Source: Selaginella moellendorffii
Lineage: Eukaryota; Streptophyta; Lycopodiopsida; Selaginellales; Selaginellaceae
DNA: 64,000 bases
Reading direction: 5' to 3'
Assembly (NCBI RefSeq): GCF_000143415.4
Contig: NW_003314325.1
Span: 990,978 to 1,054,977, forward strand
Numbering within the stretch: the stretch's first letter is position 1; each line of letters starts with the position of its first letter. Positions 24,077 to 38,800 of the stretch are shown here, one piece after another. Position numbers and translations under genes: made by a program. Under the pieces are notes generated by a model that saw only the letters and a list, made by a program, of their open reading frames with translations, was not told where the DNA came from and did no database searches.

Positions 24077-24512
24077 GGTTTTTACCCTTTATCCTATGGT
24101 GATTTACCATAGGATAACACCACGAAGCGGAACCTAAACCCTCTTTATGCCACGTGACAGATGCCACATGTCACATACCACGTGTCCAAAGGACAATGGT
24201 GTGGAACCCGAGTTTCAGGGCTTTAGGCCACTGAACGAAGGAACGGTGCCAAACTCCCAAGCTTGGAGTTAAGGAGTGATGGAACTGAACCACGAGCAAC
24301 TCCCGAGCATATAGCCCAAGGAGCGAAGGGACAGGAGCAACTTGGAACAGTCCTAGAGCAACCAGCATCCTAATGCCAGGACCAGCATGCAAAACGGAGC
24401 CAAACGGAGTCTGGTGCTATTTCGGCATAGCCTAACGTGAGGATATGGGTACTCCACCAGCTAGAATGGAATGGAACTTGGGCTTAGACCCAAGCCGGAC
24501 GCAAAACAAAGA

Positions 24513-25563
24513 TGTAAGCTACAAATTTTTCCTTTTCAATTTGCCAGCTTACCTTGTATATCCGACCAACACTGCCTTGGCTTGTGTTAAGTTCCCTCGC
24601 CAAGGTTCCCGCCTATTGTACCAGCTCCTACTTGGTCCTACTTGGTTTCAGCTACTCACTGCATGAGCAACAGAGCATTAACCATCCATCCACGGATTCC
24701 CAAATCTTTCCCAATCCCCCTCCCCGGGTTAGACTGGACTTAAGGTTCAGCTACACTCCCCGCAAGCACAAGCAACCAAGCACACCAAGCCTTCAGGTTC
24801 CTAACACCCCTTGGTACAACAAGACTTGATCATGGGACTCTCTAAATCCCAAGCCTTGGGTGCAACACTTGCTTCGGGACCTCGGGGCGAAACACCGTGG
24901 CCTAACAGCCCGGTATGGGTACCTCTAACCCCCCACTTCCATCCCGAAGGGAAGGCCCAAGCCCCTAGGAAGGGTGAGGACCAATGAGCCACAAGGTACT
25001 CAAGTGGGACACCACTCCACATGAGCCGGGAGCACCGCAATTGGTTTCTCTTTCAAGAGTGGGAGCTGCTCTTGAGCACTTCCCTGGGTGGCCCCTCCGG
25101 CACCACCCAAGCCCATGCTCACTCCCATCCAAGGCCCCTCGGCCCCAGTCTCAACCTCAAGTCAATTTGGAAGCACCATTGGAGAGTTCCTTCAAGACTG
25201 ATTCCTAGACCTCACTATCCCTACTATACTTTTGGAACCCCCTGCAGCCCCCCCGCCCCCTTGGGAGACGCACGCTTTGGACTTTCACCCCTTAACCCGT
25301 ATTAGTATTCGGACTCGGTCTCGGACTCGATCTCGGACTCGATCTCGGACCCGATCTCAGACTCAACTTTGGACTCGACCTCAGACTTGATTTCAGACCC
25401 GATTTGGCCTCGGCTTGATCCTAGACTCTATCTCGAACTCAGTCTCAGAGTTGGTCTTGGACTCGATCTTCGACTCGGTCCCATCCGATGAACTCTTTGT
25501 CATTTCTGTCATGCTTTCGGGGATCCTTTAGCCTACGACATCTCGGGGAGTCGGTTCCTTACA
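24513..25563 (-). mobile_element. Solo S-family LTR, TSD AAGGA/AAAGA
   Basis: TGTAAGCTACAAATTT to GGTTCCTTACA, 1051 bp. Flanks AAAGA (24508-24512) and AAGGA (25564-25568). The uninterrupted site in the other Y2 LTR reads CGCAAAACAAGGACAGG near 32827. Confidence 0.9.
25310..25485. repeat. 12-bp minisatellite within S LTR
   Basis: Units of the type CTCGGACTCGAT, about 14 copies, shorter than in the sister LTR at 29664. Confidence 0.85.
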
Positions 25564-28500
25564 AAGGACAGGCACACAAGCAAGAGCTAGACTATGCCTC
25601 AGTTTGGTCGGCCATGCCCGACCTACCCACTATCCTATCCTTACTATACATTTGGAACCCCCCACAACCCCCTCGCCCCCCCCTTTGAGAACACACGCTT
25701 CACCCCAAGCCTCCCTTAGTATCAGGAGTTAGTCTCTGGGACAAGCTTGAAACTTACTAAATATGGAATGGCACTAGAATGTGAATTTGGATATGGGACA
25801 AACACCATTGTGTTTAGAACAATCTCCACATTCCATAGATATGCCAAATGAGCAAATCTAGACACTTTCCATATTTAGCATTTGGGACCGAATTGAGACT
25901 AACGTTAAGGGCATGATAGCGAGGGTGTTTGGCAGACACAGTAAGCTATCATTTAGCAATATTGAGGGACCAAGCTCAATATCACGAGGGTTCCCAACAC
26001 TAGCAAGTGCAAGTCAACAACATGAGTTTCTCATCACCGTGTCAAGTTCGCTTGACAAATGACAACTTAAGATTTCCTTCCGTAGTGCCCTTCCGGTCTA
26101 AGTGCACATGTGATGACTAGTTTCTCAACTAGCTCAGGCAAAGACTAATAACGGGTCTAGCAATACCGACCTCCTGCCATCGCGGTAGTAAGGAAAGAAT
26201 ATCTGAAAGGACTAGCCGACAGGTAACTTTTGATACCCAAAATCACATTCGTGAAACTCTCCCCCCCTAGGGAAGATTGACGTCCTCGTCAATGCATACT
26301 CAAGTCTAGAATACCGCTAAGGAAATAACTCCAGAAAAAGTTCACGGTATTCACACTATGTGAGAAATGCACCAACTTAAATGAGTTAGGGGTAACCTCT
26401 TTGTCTAACGCAGATGCGCTACCAACTCAGACACCTTCCGGCCATCGCCGACAAGGAAATGACTAACGGAGTCAGCCACCCTTGCTACTCTGGGTGTCAC
26501 CCAACTACAAAATTGTGATATGCCCTGCCTGCAGGGACATAGAGAGAAAAGCTAAAGGCCCCAACCCTCTTGAGCAAAAAAACCAAACCCATCGGTAAGG
26601 TTTAGATAGACTACTGTAAATAGGCAGTTAAAGTTGTTTACACAGTCACACCCTTTCAACGGAATAAGGAACATCGACAAAGAGGCGGGTGATGTGACCA
26701 ATCGACAGTAGCTACCCCATGACTAGAGATTTCAACATGCACACGAAGTGCTGAAGCCAGTCTGCCTATACTGGCCCAAACTCAAAGATTAATATATGGA
26801 CAATATCAAAGTTATAGACAATGTTATCTTAGAGATTTAATTATCAGTGAATAAAGCTTAGATTAGAACACAAAAGTATTCCAAGTAAGTTATCATCCAA
26901 TAAACTAGTAGTATAGGAGAGGAACCACCAAGATCACTATCATTGGAAAACATAGGATTCACCATCTAACAAAAGTCAATAGCAAATATATCATCAAGTA
27001 AACTCAATGAGAGAACGTAACTACTGAAAATTGTAGACAGTATGCTAAACAACTTATGAAAGATAACTCAAAGAACACTAAGTATCATTCACTGGCAAAA
27101 TGCTCGCGAATGTATCACCAAAAGGAAATAACATTCCAACCTATCAGAACTAACTCAAGTAATAATCAACAAAACAGAATGAATGTGGTAAAACCAACAA
27201 ACAATCGTTCATGCTAACTATCACACTAGCTAATCTGAATAGATCCCAACCAACAACACCAAGGAACTCAAGTTGCTTAAGCAAGTGTCAACAACATCCT
27301 ACTGATGTCTCAAACCCAAGAGACCAATCTAGAACAAACCACAAACAACTTGTGGTATTGCGAAAAGCCATAAGCTATCAAAGAGAATAATTAACCATTA
27401 TGAAAGATCATCAATTATCCCACCAATGAAGAGATGCATAATCATCGTCGAAGAAAGAATCTACCATCCCGAAGAATGGCTAATCATTCTATATCAATGA
27501 TAATCAAGCAAAACCCCTAACAAGGATAATCAACTACCCTAAATGATAGTCAATCATCACCATTGATTGCTAGATGCAAATACTAACTTCAACATTGAAG
27601 CTAATGAGTTAAAATGCCTTCCCTAACAACTTATAACAAATGGAATAATGAGCATGAAACTCAAAAAAAAAAACCAAAAGCTCAAAGAATCCTATAGTTA
27701 AGTCTTTATCTATAATGATCATAAGTCTTGCATGAACTAACTTCAATGCTAAAGAAGAAATCATGGTATGACCCACAATATCTTTTTCAACACATCCATA
27801 AGTTAAACTTCATAATGCCAAAGCTAATGAAGAGCATGTTTGCATCAATCCAACAGCTAAGCATAATGAAGCTATGTTCAATAAGTGATCACCAAACAAT
27901 CCTCCATGAATCCATCTATAGCAAGACGTAATTCACTTCATAACAAGCATAAGAAGAATCATCAATGATCGATATATTCCAACTCAAATCTAATAAAGAT
28001 TCAAATATTGAATATCGATCACTAATTCACCCTCTCGTAAAGCTAGTATAGTTCATGACTAAATCATGTTTCAAGGAAAAGCTAAAGCTCATCCCCTACT
28101 AAACAATCTCATCAAGAACACAACTAACTCAACTTGCCACTTAGTTCATTTGAACGTTAACACAGTTGCTAACTAGCAAATGTATGAATGCCAACAACAC
28201 AAAGAAGCCAAATCATCAACACTATCTTCATCAAGACTAATGAAACTCAATATCAATCATTGAAAGGATATCTCATTTCACTTAGATCTCAATATCAACA
28301 ATGTCAATGATAAGGCATCACTTCAATGCCATCAACACCATAACAAAGCTAGAAGAAAGCAAGAGTGAATCACCACTCAAAGCTCTCTAGCAACCAAGCT
28401 AACCAAAGTCAAAAATACTATATTTGGTATTCGAGACTAATCCTTCAACAATACTTAGCTACAGATAACACATCTTCAAGGAGTGAATCACCACATCCAA

Positions 28501-28883
28501 GACTCTATGAAATCCAACACCACGAACTAAATGTAACCAAATGATATCAACAAAGGTAGAGTTAACATCCCAACATAGAAAACCCATGTAAATCTAACGA
28601 CATGATCCTCCGCAACACCATCCGGTAAAGCAAGCCCATCACTGCTAAATCATTATCGAGCAAAGCAAGTGTCAACAGTCCTCGACTAAGTCTACAAGTA
28701 ATCACTAGTCGCAAAGCAACTAATAGTCACTCCTCAACTTGCCTTCACAAGACCCAAACACCAACTCTTATCAGCAAGTTATATACTTGTCCAACATGAA
28801 CATGATACCCTAGGTACGAGATAAAAATTCATAGACAAGCATAAATTAAATGATCACTCAAATCCAACTCAACCGCAATAAGC

Positions 28884-30037
28884 TGTAAGCCACAAATTTT
28901 TCCTTTCCAATTTGCCAGCTTACCTCGTCTATCCGACCAACACTGCCTTGGCTTGTGCTAAGTTCCCTCGCCAAGGTCCCCGCCTATTGTACCAGCTCTG
29001 ACTTGGTCCTATTTGGTTTCAGCTACTCACTGCACGAGCAACGGAGCGTTAGCCATCCATCCACGGATTCCCAAATCTCTCCCAATCCCCCTCCCCGGGT
29101 TAGACTGGACTTAAGGTTCGGCTACACTCCCCACAGGCGCAAGCAGCCAAGCACACCAAGCCTCCAGGTTCCTAACACCCCTTGGTACAATAAGACTTGA
29201 TCATGGGACCCTCTAAATCCCAAGCCTTGGGTGCAACACTTGCTTCGGGACATCGGGGCGAAACACCGTGGCCTAACAACCCGGTATGGGTACCTCTACC
29301 CCCCCACTTCCATCCCGAAGGGAAGGCCCAAGCCCCTAGGAAGGGTGAGGACCAATGAGCCACAAGGTACTCAAGTGGGATACCACTCCACATGAGCCAA
29401 AAGCACCGCAGTCGGTTTCCCTTTCGGGAGTGGGAGTTGCTCTTGAGCACTTCCCTAGGTGGCCCCTTTGGCACCACCCAAGCCCATGCTCACTCCCACC
29501 CAAGGCCCCTCGGCCCCAGTCTCAACCTCAAGTCAGTTTGGAAGCACCACTGGAGAGTTCCTTCAAGATTGGTTCCTGGACCTCACTATCCCTACTATAC
29601 TTTTGGAACCCCCTGCAGCCCCCCCCTGGGAGACGCATGCTTTGGGCTTTCACCCCTTGACCCGTATTAGTATTTGGACTTAGTCTCAGATTCGATCTCG
29701 GACTCGATCTCATACCCGATTTCGGACTCGGTCTCGGACTCGATCTCGGACTTGATCTCGGACCCAATCTCGGACTCGACTTCGGACTCGACCTCGGACT
29801 TGGTCTCGGACCCGATTTGGATCTCGGACTCTGTCTTGAACTCGGTCTCGAACTCGGTATCGATCTCGGTCTCCGATTCGGCCTCGGCTCGATCCCAGAC
29901 TCTATCTCGAACTCAGTCTCAAAGTCGGTCTTGGACTCGATCTTCGACTCAGTCCCATCTGATGAACTCTTTGTCATTTCGGTCATGCTTTCGGGGATCC
30001 TTTAGCCTACGACATCTCGGGGAGTTGGTTCCTTACA
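28884..30037 (-). mobile_element. Solo S-family LTR, TSD TAAGC/AAAGC
   Basis: TGTAAGCCACAAATTT to GGTTCCTTACA, 1154 bp, very similar to the LTR at 24513; the length difference lies mostly in the minisatellite. Flanks TAAGC and AAAGC. The uninterrupted site is in Y1 near 18951 (ACAATAAGCTCACC). Confidence 0.9.
29664..29965. repeat. 12-bp minisatellite within S LTR, long allele
   Basis: About 24 units of the type CTCGGACTCGAT; one frame reads as (Ser-Asp)n with Ile/Val/Leu, a composition artefact rather than a gene. Confidence 0.85.
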
Positions 30038-32920
30038 AAAGCTCATTAAAACATTTAGCCAATAGCTCTGAGCATGCTTTGAAGAAGCTAGCTATGCATG
30101 ATCAACACTCAGTAGAAACTAAAGTGAAGACCATGAGATGGACTTATATCGGTACACAACCTCCTCATAGACAAAGTTATAGTATGGGTACCAACATCTC
30201 AATCTCAAACAACTAAGTTAGACATCACCATCCTCAACCAAGGCACAAGGCCACCAAGACCAAGCCAGGATCAGTGAGAGCTCACTACTCTCATAGAGTC
30301 TAAGCAAAATGCAAGGTGTAACCTGCCACCGAGCACAATGCTACAGAAGAAAGGCACAAGGGTCACCTTTCTAGAAAAGTACAATGGCCACTTTTCTATA
30401 CCAACTCCAGACTCTATCCAACTCAATTGCCTTAGCCCCAAAAGTCAGCATCCCTTTTGGGTCGCATCATACAAACTACTTACCAAGGTTTAAGCCAACC
30501 AAAGTCAATTCCAACCCCTTCACTAGTTTGTATTGACTTACAAAAATGGAATGGTTTTCGGCAAAGTGATTAACAGATCAGCCATTGGAGAAGTCTAAAA
30601 AAATTTGTGGAAAATTTCCATCCTAGAGAAAGAATAACTCTCAGTCTAGGATTGCAAACTTTCAAGACTCAACCAACTTCCTTTTACAAACAACTTCACA
30701 TAGGTTCACCTCAACATAAATTCTCATGATTCAACAATATGCTTAAGAATCAAACATCTTTTTGCCCATACTTCCGACATTCAACACTGACATCCGCAAA
30801 GTGCAAAATGAACATCCAAGGCTTGATCATGAAGACCACATCTTCGGATATCCACATTGCACTAACACTCTTCTTCAATCACCTTCAAGATCCAATGTGA
30901 AGCCAAAACACTAATAAGAAAAATGACATGGAAAATCAAGGTCTAAGGAAAATTCCTCATCACTCAAATCAACAATGCCACTTCCACTAACACAAGTGCT
31001 AGCGATGTCAATGCATCAACCTCACACCTTCTCCATCCAATAATCTACTCCAAGTGCTAACGGATCAACCGATGAGCTATAACAAATGAATGCTATAACC
31101 CTTTTCCAACCCTTTAGTGGGCAAATTCAAGGAAACAAGGTACCAACATAAGCTTAGCATAATGGACCACTATCGAGAATCCAGTCAAAGCTACTACAAT
31201 GCTACTTCATGCAAGTAAACTAGCTTTATTATTAACCACCTTAGGGTTGATCATCGTTTAACCAAGCAACTTCGTAAACACATTGCTCACTATCACATGG
31301 ATATGATATAAAATCACAATGATTTGATCATCAATTGAGTAATACCATGAATAATGCCTATGTCATTACTTCAAAGGTTTATGTAAGTATCAAGTGCCAA
31401 CTCGATTCGAAAAAATGCAACATAAATGCCACACTCCACTAATAGAGATTTACAACACCCAACACTACTAACGTTTTTTTCACAACACGGGCAAGCTCAT
31501 GCCACTCTCTCTCCGACCAAACTTAACACTAAGTGGTCACCAAACTACTCAAGGAGCAATAGCAAGATTCCCCGGAAAAGAATTGAGCATTGTAACCCAA
31601 GTCTTCCAATAGCAAGCCTAGACAAAATGGTATAGCGCTTCACTGCCATCCATCCCACGACTCACCACTTGCAAGACCATCATTTCCAACATGCATCAAA
31701 GTAGGGACCCTTGATTGCATACCATGAACATAAACAATGAGTCACACCTCGTTGCAAATCATCTCTCCAAGAGAAAATAATTTACATGTTTGATCCTTTG
31801 TCCCTAACGACTCTCTTTTCTGTCTCATCTTTGACTAAACCTCAAGTTTGCTTTCGCACTGCCTTCAGTCCAATCCAAGAAAAGTTTATAAGAGAGTACA
31901 GCAATGACTACTTCAACCAATAGACTAATCCCTATAGTCTTGATTGATCCACTTGTAAACATGCCTAGGAAGGATCCACTAGTGCTGTGCTTAACAGCTA
32001 CGAACCAGCTTATTTGCCACTTATAGCAAACCCAAGGAAAGTTTACTTTCAACTATGGTACAAGGAACAACTCATGGAACTACCAATAGGCTAACATTAA
32101 TCCTGCCAACTCAAAGTGCAACCTTGAGTTGCTAATGTGCCTCACTCATGAGCCCAAGCACAAACTTGTGTGAAACAGTACACCTTAAATCCATCCTATG
32201 AGCCCAAGAGCAAGCTCACATCATAAGGTACAACAAGGTAACCAAACTTCATACTCAATGAACGAATGCGAAGCCTTTGCACCCAAACGTGTACCCACTC
32301 AGATCATCGTTTTCATCTCTGCGTATACAACAAGACTAGTTGCCCAATCTCATTGGATAGTACTCGCCGAGACTCTTTCTCTAATACCAAATGTAGCGCA
32401 CATGGTTTTTACCCTTTATCCTATGGTGATTTACCATAGGATAACACCACGAAGCGAAACCTAAACCCTCTTTGTGCCACATGTCACATACCACGTGTCT
32501 AAAGGACAGTGGTGTGGAACCCGAGTTTCAGGGCCTTGGGCCACTGAATGAAGGAATGGTGCCAAACTCCCAAGCTTGGAGTTAAGGAGTGACGAAACCG
32601 AACCACGGAGCAATTCCCAAGCATACAGCCCAAGAAGCGGAGGGACAGGAGCCTAGAGCGACTTGGAACAGTCCTAGAGCAACTAACATCCCAATGCCAG
32701 GACTAGCATGCAAAATAGAGCCAAACGGAGTCTAGCGCTATTTCAGCATATCGGTGGCCTAACGTGAGGATATGGGTACTCCACCAACTAGCATGGAATG
32801 GAACTTGGGTTTAGACCCAAGCCGGACGCAAAACAAGGACAGGCACATAAGCGGGAGCTAGACTATGCCTCAGGTTGGTTGGCCATGCCCGACCTACCCA
32901 CTATCCTTACTATACATTGT

Positions 32921-34290
32921 TGGGTATATTCCTCCATCCCTTACACTCTTTGCAACAAATTGAGTGCAAATTAGTGCCTCAAATGGCATGCCTCTATATC
33001 TATGCACTTTGTTTGACATTCACCAAAGGCTAAAAACCAAAATAATTAAAAAAGGCCCTTATAAAATGAAAGGGAAAAATATACCTTACACCACACAACG
33101 AGCATAAAATTGATTGAGTTGTTGAACCAAGTTGTATTGTCATTTCGAGTGCGTGAGTGCCAAACAAGTGTTGCAAGATCATCACTATAATGTTGGCAGA
33201 TGTCATCATCACTCAAGTTTGCTAAAAATCAAAGTTGCTCGATGTCATAGACAAGGTTTTGCTTTTGAACAACAAATTGCCCAAGCCTACATTTAAACAC
33301 GACAAAACAAGTTAAAGTGGGGTTAGAGGTAAACTTATAAAACTTACGCATTGATCTTTTGGCAGGCCAAGATAAGTCTGTTGACATCCAAAAGTCCCCT
33401 CGCATAGACACGGTTGACTGGAATGTTGATATGGTAGATGGGATCATCGTGAAAATGATCGTCAATACACATCATCCAAGTCTCATATTGGTGGTTACTG
33501 TCAATAATTTAGAATATTGTCCCCATAAGCTGTCGAATCTCAGGATGTCTAATAAGTATGTTATCAAATTTCAAGGACTTCTTCCTCCAAATAGGATCCT
33601 AGCTATTCACAATCTCGGGTGTGATGGTAACGATCTCCGTTATTCCTGACTTGCAAAAAGAGACTAAAAACATACCGATATTTGTCGCAAGGCCATTTTA
33701 TTTGAACAAACTGTATATATCTGGGTTGACATACTTGGATGCTGTGTAGACAAGGTTTGTCTGCTGCAAACAGCAAAGGGGGATTTTTCTGATCAAGTCA
33801 TAAGGGCTTGGCCATTTAAACACCTCAAGTGTTTGGTGAATTGCTTTTTCTCTTGTCTGCATAACAGTCTTTTAGAAGTGTTTGTCCACCATGTTGTCAG
33901 GAAGGTCTGCAACTCTTTCAATTCTAGGTTGTTCCTCAAGCTCCCTATTGTGAACACCACTAGATTGCCCAACTTCAGGGATTTATGCCAGTGGTGGGCC
34001 AGTGAGGAGTAAAGATGGAGGTGGTAGTGGTGATGGTGGGGGTGGTGGTGGTGGCGGTGGGGGCGGAGGCAATAGTGGCAGTGGTGGTGGCAATGGTGGC
34101 AGTGGTGGTGGCGGTGGCAGTGGTGGTGGTGGTGGTGGAGATGGTGATGGTGGTGGTAATGGTGGTGGTGGGGGTGGTGATGGCGGAGGTGATGGTGGTG
34201 GAAGAGGTGGAATTCTACGTAAATGTGTTTCTGTTGATGTGCCAATGGACATGTCAATTATGATGTCATCGTCAATGCTGAATTGAACTT
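32921..34290 (-). pseudogene. X1 ParB-like / methyltransferase gene, first exons
   Basis: Collinear with X2 44707-44790 plus 45464-46716. The minus strand encodes a proline-rich tract (34010-34215, a GGT/GGC repeat on the plus strand), then the region leading to the ParB-like motif, which reads IDGNHR in X2 and is altered here. At two positions where X2 has stops, X1 has sense codons (CAA at 33967-33965, CAG at 33763-33761). Other lesions, including loss of the exons between 44791 and 45463, make this copy nonfunctional too. Confidence 0.65.
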
Positions 34291-35879
34291 CTCATGTTTT
34301 CTTGGCTCTAACATCCTTTTTATATGGTATAATTTTCCTTTTTTGAAAAAGAATTTTTTTTTAGTTAAAATAAATAAAGATAATAAGAAATTCAAACAAT
34401 CAAAGAGAGAAAAAAAATAAATCAAGTGGGCCTAAACTCCACCTTGGGCACTTTGGTTGCCCAAGGGGCTGACAGCCACCGAAGTGCCCGAGGTGGCGAG
34501 CCCGGGCTGGACCTTGGGCAATTTGGCCACCTGAAAGGGCTGAGGTTATTCAAATAACCTAGGCCCCTTAGGCAGCCAAACTACCCAAGGTGGCTGGCCT
34601 GGGCTGGACTTCAGGTAGTTTGGCCACCCGAGGGGCCGAGGTTATTCAAATAACTTCGGCCCCTCGAGCGGCCAAACTGCCTGAGGTAGCTGGCCCTAAA
34701 GAAGCGATCAAGAAAGAAGCAAAGAGAAGAAAATGGAAGTGGAAGCAATTAAATCAAAACTCACCTTTAGTGGCATCTTTCCTTCTCGATTTCTCGATCG
34801 TGCTGGATTTCTCGCACTCTCTCACTCTCTCACTCTCTCACTCTCAATCTCAACTCGTGTTCATACTGGCGCACTCTATCTCCTACACTCTCCCACACTA
34901 GATCTCTCCCACTCGTGCACTCAATCTCTCAATCTCTTGCGCACTCAATTGCTCGATCTCTTGCGCGCTTAATCCCTCGATCTCCTTTGCGCTCAATCCC
35001 TTGATCTCTCATGTGCTTCACTCACAGTGCGAACAGTAACCTAATCAACCAATCTCTCATCCTGGCCGTTCATTCTGAATAACCTAAATCTCAACCATCA
35101 TAATATCTTCAATCTTATTTTATATTATCATTATTATTATATATGAATTATGCTTCTTTATTTTGTATATTTTAATGATGATATAACTAGCATCTATCAG
35201 CATTTTTGTTATTAGAGATATGATATTAGTTTTTATAAATTATCTAGAAAAGATGCATTCTCATCAATATTTTGTACATATTTTGGAATCGTTACAAGAA
35301 CTTTAAAGAGTATAAATAAGGCATGTTAAAATATGTTGTACTTTATCCATCTATGAATGGATGAATCCTCATCCAAAAATTTATTTTGTGTTGTATTAGA
35401 TCCTAAACAATAGGCACGTGCTTTCAATGTCATTGAGCAATATTCACAATTATGGATAAAACTTGAGTTGTACTATGAATCAAATTTGTCATTGAAGAAT
35501 AAGATTTGACAAGATTTATTATCATCTACCACTTAAAATTTGACAATTTAACATATCACATGCGCTAATAGTCAGATTGAATGTGTTGGTTTGACACGCT
35601 ATAGTAAAATGTCATTACTGGTATCATTATTAACTATCAAACTTCACTTGCTAAAAATCTTTTCTTGGATCTATGTGTATACATGCATCAGAAATCATAA
35701 TAGATAACAGTAATATTAATACTGTCACACTTGCATATGTTAAATTTGCTATAGAATTTAAATTCATTTTATACATTGTTGATATTCTTCTTATTGCTCT
35801 ATTTAAATTTCAATTATATTTCACTATAGATTTTTATAAGTAGCATAAAGAGAAAGAACTCCAAAACTTATTGAGAAGG

Positions 35880-38800
35880 ATGGAGAGGTTTCTTCTTAAT
35901 TTTCGAAATCACCCAGCTCTTTCATTCTCCCAGAGTATTGTTTTTGAAAGTTTTTTATGTCGGTGTTTTAATCTTCATCTTGGCTCTATTGCTTTAAAGG
36001 TTGTGATTCGCAACGACACTGGTATAGTTGTATACTCGAAGTTTCTTCTTTCTAGTGTGGCAAAGATGAATAATGGGATTTATAGAATTCTAAGTCGAAG
36101 GAGATTCAAGTTTTTGGATCTTTAGCTAAAGTGCCAAAATGCGCTCCAGCCAAAGTGAATGTGAAGCAAGAGTCAGTCGTTATCCTCTCATCCTTTTTTA
36201 GTTCAAGTGGAGAAATCATGCTAATGTCAATGCCAAATTCACCAGCGCTAGCTCCAGCTTCAACTCCAACTTCAGCAATATTCAAAGCCATTAGCAATGC
36301 TTTCCAGTTTTCGTGCCTCTCAATCGATGTGCACTTGTTTTTGTATAGGCTTGTGAACGAACTTCCATCCTTCTACAACAACAATATTTTCTTTGAGCTA
36401 CCACCTTTTGTTAGCAGCATAGGTTCCAAACAAAAGGGGATGAAAACTAAGCAGAATGTCCACAATTGATGCAAAATCAAAACCACACACTTCCAATATT
36501 TTGAAGGCACAGTGTTTATAGTTTATTGTGGTGGGCATTTAGATTGTGTGGATGAAGTATATAATCAAGAAATTCTAAATTTTCAAAGGGTCTACAGCCA
36601 ATCCTCCAGCCTATGACACCATTGCTATTGGATTCAAGTGTCAATTCTGCAAAAATGCTCCTCTATGTCGTGCTATCTACGAGGCCAAAATGTACTACTT
36701 TTTTCCACGGGATGGAGTGGCTAGAAGAGCTGCAATGCATGTTAGCACACACATGCATCTAATGCAAGAAGGGATACAAAGGAGTTCTCTCAACTGTTTT
36801 AAAGACGTTGTGCGGGAAGAGACTATGAGAAACTCATTTGCAACTCCAAAGCATGTTCAGAAGACCGTCCTCAAGGATTTTATTGCAAACACCTTACTCA
36901 ATCCAAATTGCCAAAAGACTCAACTAAAGAAGGCTAACTTGCGGGACTTACTACGAGGAGTACAACCTGCTACTAGCCTAAGGAGGTACATCCGTTATAT
37001 TTCATATGTGATTCTTTTTTTTACATTATATTGTTTAGGATAAAATCTTGTATGTGTAAATCTTGAGAGGGGAAGTTGCAATAAAAAATTGACTCCATCC
37101 TTGAATTGAAACGGACCTGTCCATACGAGTTCATCCACATAAGTTTGTTTCCAGACCAAGTTGTGAATGAGCAAGAGCACCCCTTCGTCTTCAAAATATC
37201 TATCATAGGCCCTGCCTTTGGTGTAAATCTTATCCCAAATAGACATGTTTGGGTCTAGTGACCTTGCAAATACATGAGTTTATTTTGACCATATGAAATG
37301 CATATCAAGTTGGACAACCATGGGAGCTCATGTGTATGATCCAAGGTAATTTTTATTCTTATTATATTGAAATTGTTGTAATATTTGTGTTTTCACAGGC
37401 TACGTTGTAACTTGACAATTGCAACAGTAGAGTTTAAAGTACAAGACTAAACAGCCCAAGAAATATTTTAGAAGTCCCTCTCTGATATTGTCAAAAAGCG
37501 GACTGGTAAGCCTGCAAACTTTCACGATTTCATGGCAGATAGGGCTAGTGCAAACTGGAATGGTGTATGAACAGTTTTTGGGAATGGTCAATCATTAGAA
37601 GGTCATGAGAGGACTTATGAGTTCCATTAGACTCAAAGCCTAAACCAGCACTGCCACCTTATTAAGTCAAAGTTTCAATCAATGTTCAAAGAGTTGTGTA
37701 AACAATGGTAGGTTGCACCTTTTGAAGAAGAGCATGAGGCAAAAGCAAACAAGATCTAAATGTGGTGGTGTGAAGATGGCCATACAAATGTAAGTTGCGT
37801 ACCACAACTTGAGTCATGGTTAGGGTGGTGGGAAGTTAGGATGTTTTAATGGGGACATCACTCTTTTCAAGTTGGTTTCTATTTTTTCTTCTCATTTTAT
37901 TACTTCTTAATATTGCTTTTTCCATTAGGATCAACCACTTGAGGACCTTGCATACATCCCAACTATGAATCTGTTTGAAAGTAAGCATTGGAGTTGGCAT
38001 TCCTCTAAGGCAAGGAAAGGGAAGATGAGTCTATATGAAGTCTGTCTATTAGATTTGATACACGCTATAGAGCAATTTTCAAAAACACTGGCATTCAAGG
38101 AAGGAAGATACATGGGAACAGGGCCTTCTGTTGAGATGTTACATGATAGGATGAAGAGAAAATTAACTCCACCCACTTGAATAGTGGCAACTGCAATTGA
38201 GGAAATGGTTTGTGGCACATCTATGGAGTACACTCTCTAGACTTCTATTAGTGATATGAAGATTGTCCACTCAAAGCGTTGTTTTTCCTTTGTTGGTGAA
38301 GATGTTGATATGGAACTTGGAGCGAAAAGCTCTCACAAGCCTGATATCGAGTACCATTCTGTTCCAAGACACTACTCTTAGACCGAGCCACCTCAAGTAG
38401 CTAATGAAGAGAGTGCATCCCAACAGGTTGAAATTGCTTACTGTAGTGTGGAGTCGAAGCAATGGGCAATCTAACGCATGCCAGCAAAATCAAATGTAAG
38501 GTGTGGGGATGCTTCCGAGGAGCAAGTGTTGGGCCTGGATTCATAGTGATAAATTTGCTTCTATTCCAAGCCCATGTTTCTATGGGGAACAAAAACAAGC
38601 AAGATTTTAGAGATGGTGCTAGCTGTATTGTTGTAACACTGACACTAACCATATGAAGCAGCTTGAAGACACTATAGTGACTAAACTTAATGTAGTACCT
38701 AAAACATGGCTGATTGCTAATGGAGTTATGTTCACCTTGGATGAGATTGAAAACCTTAAGAAATCTGGTTTCAATCTTAAGAGGAGAGTTGGAGACATGA

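Larger units (their letters stand above)
24077..32917 (-). mobile_element. Y2: family-Y LTR retrotransposon inside X1
   Basis: The 3' LTR begins near TGGTTTTTACCC (24077) and ends about 26243 at a polypurine tract (plus strand CTCTCCCCCC). Interior 26244-32392. A primer-site-like TTTGGTATTAGAG (minus) lies just left of 32393, where the truncated 5' LTR starts TGTAGCGCACATGG. Each LTR has a hairpin TATCCTATGG-loop-CCATAGGATA (24090-24116, 32417-32443). Two S solo LTRs are nested in it. The interior holds no long reading frame; ESHLVANHLSKRK near 31739 weakly recalls the gypsy RNase H end. Confidence 0.7.

Noticed and set aside
25310-25485. Possible CRISPR-like array
   Set aside because: Units are 12 bp, contiguous and degenerate with no spacers; this is a eukaryotic minisatellite.
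29674-30216. Open frames reading (Ser-Asp)n or (Arg-Pro-Ser)n across the 12-bp arrays
   Set aside because: Any 12-bp tandem repeat without stops gives such frames on several strands; they sit inside noncoding LTRs with no start context or conserved flanks.
34002-34286. Glycine/valine-rich plus-strand frames over the GGT repeats
   Set aside because: They are the antisense of the proline-rich N terminus of the ParB/methylase-like gene, which continues into conserved sequence on the minus strand.
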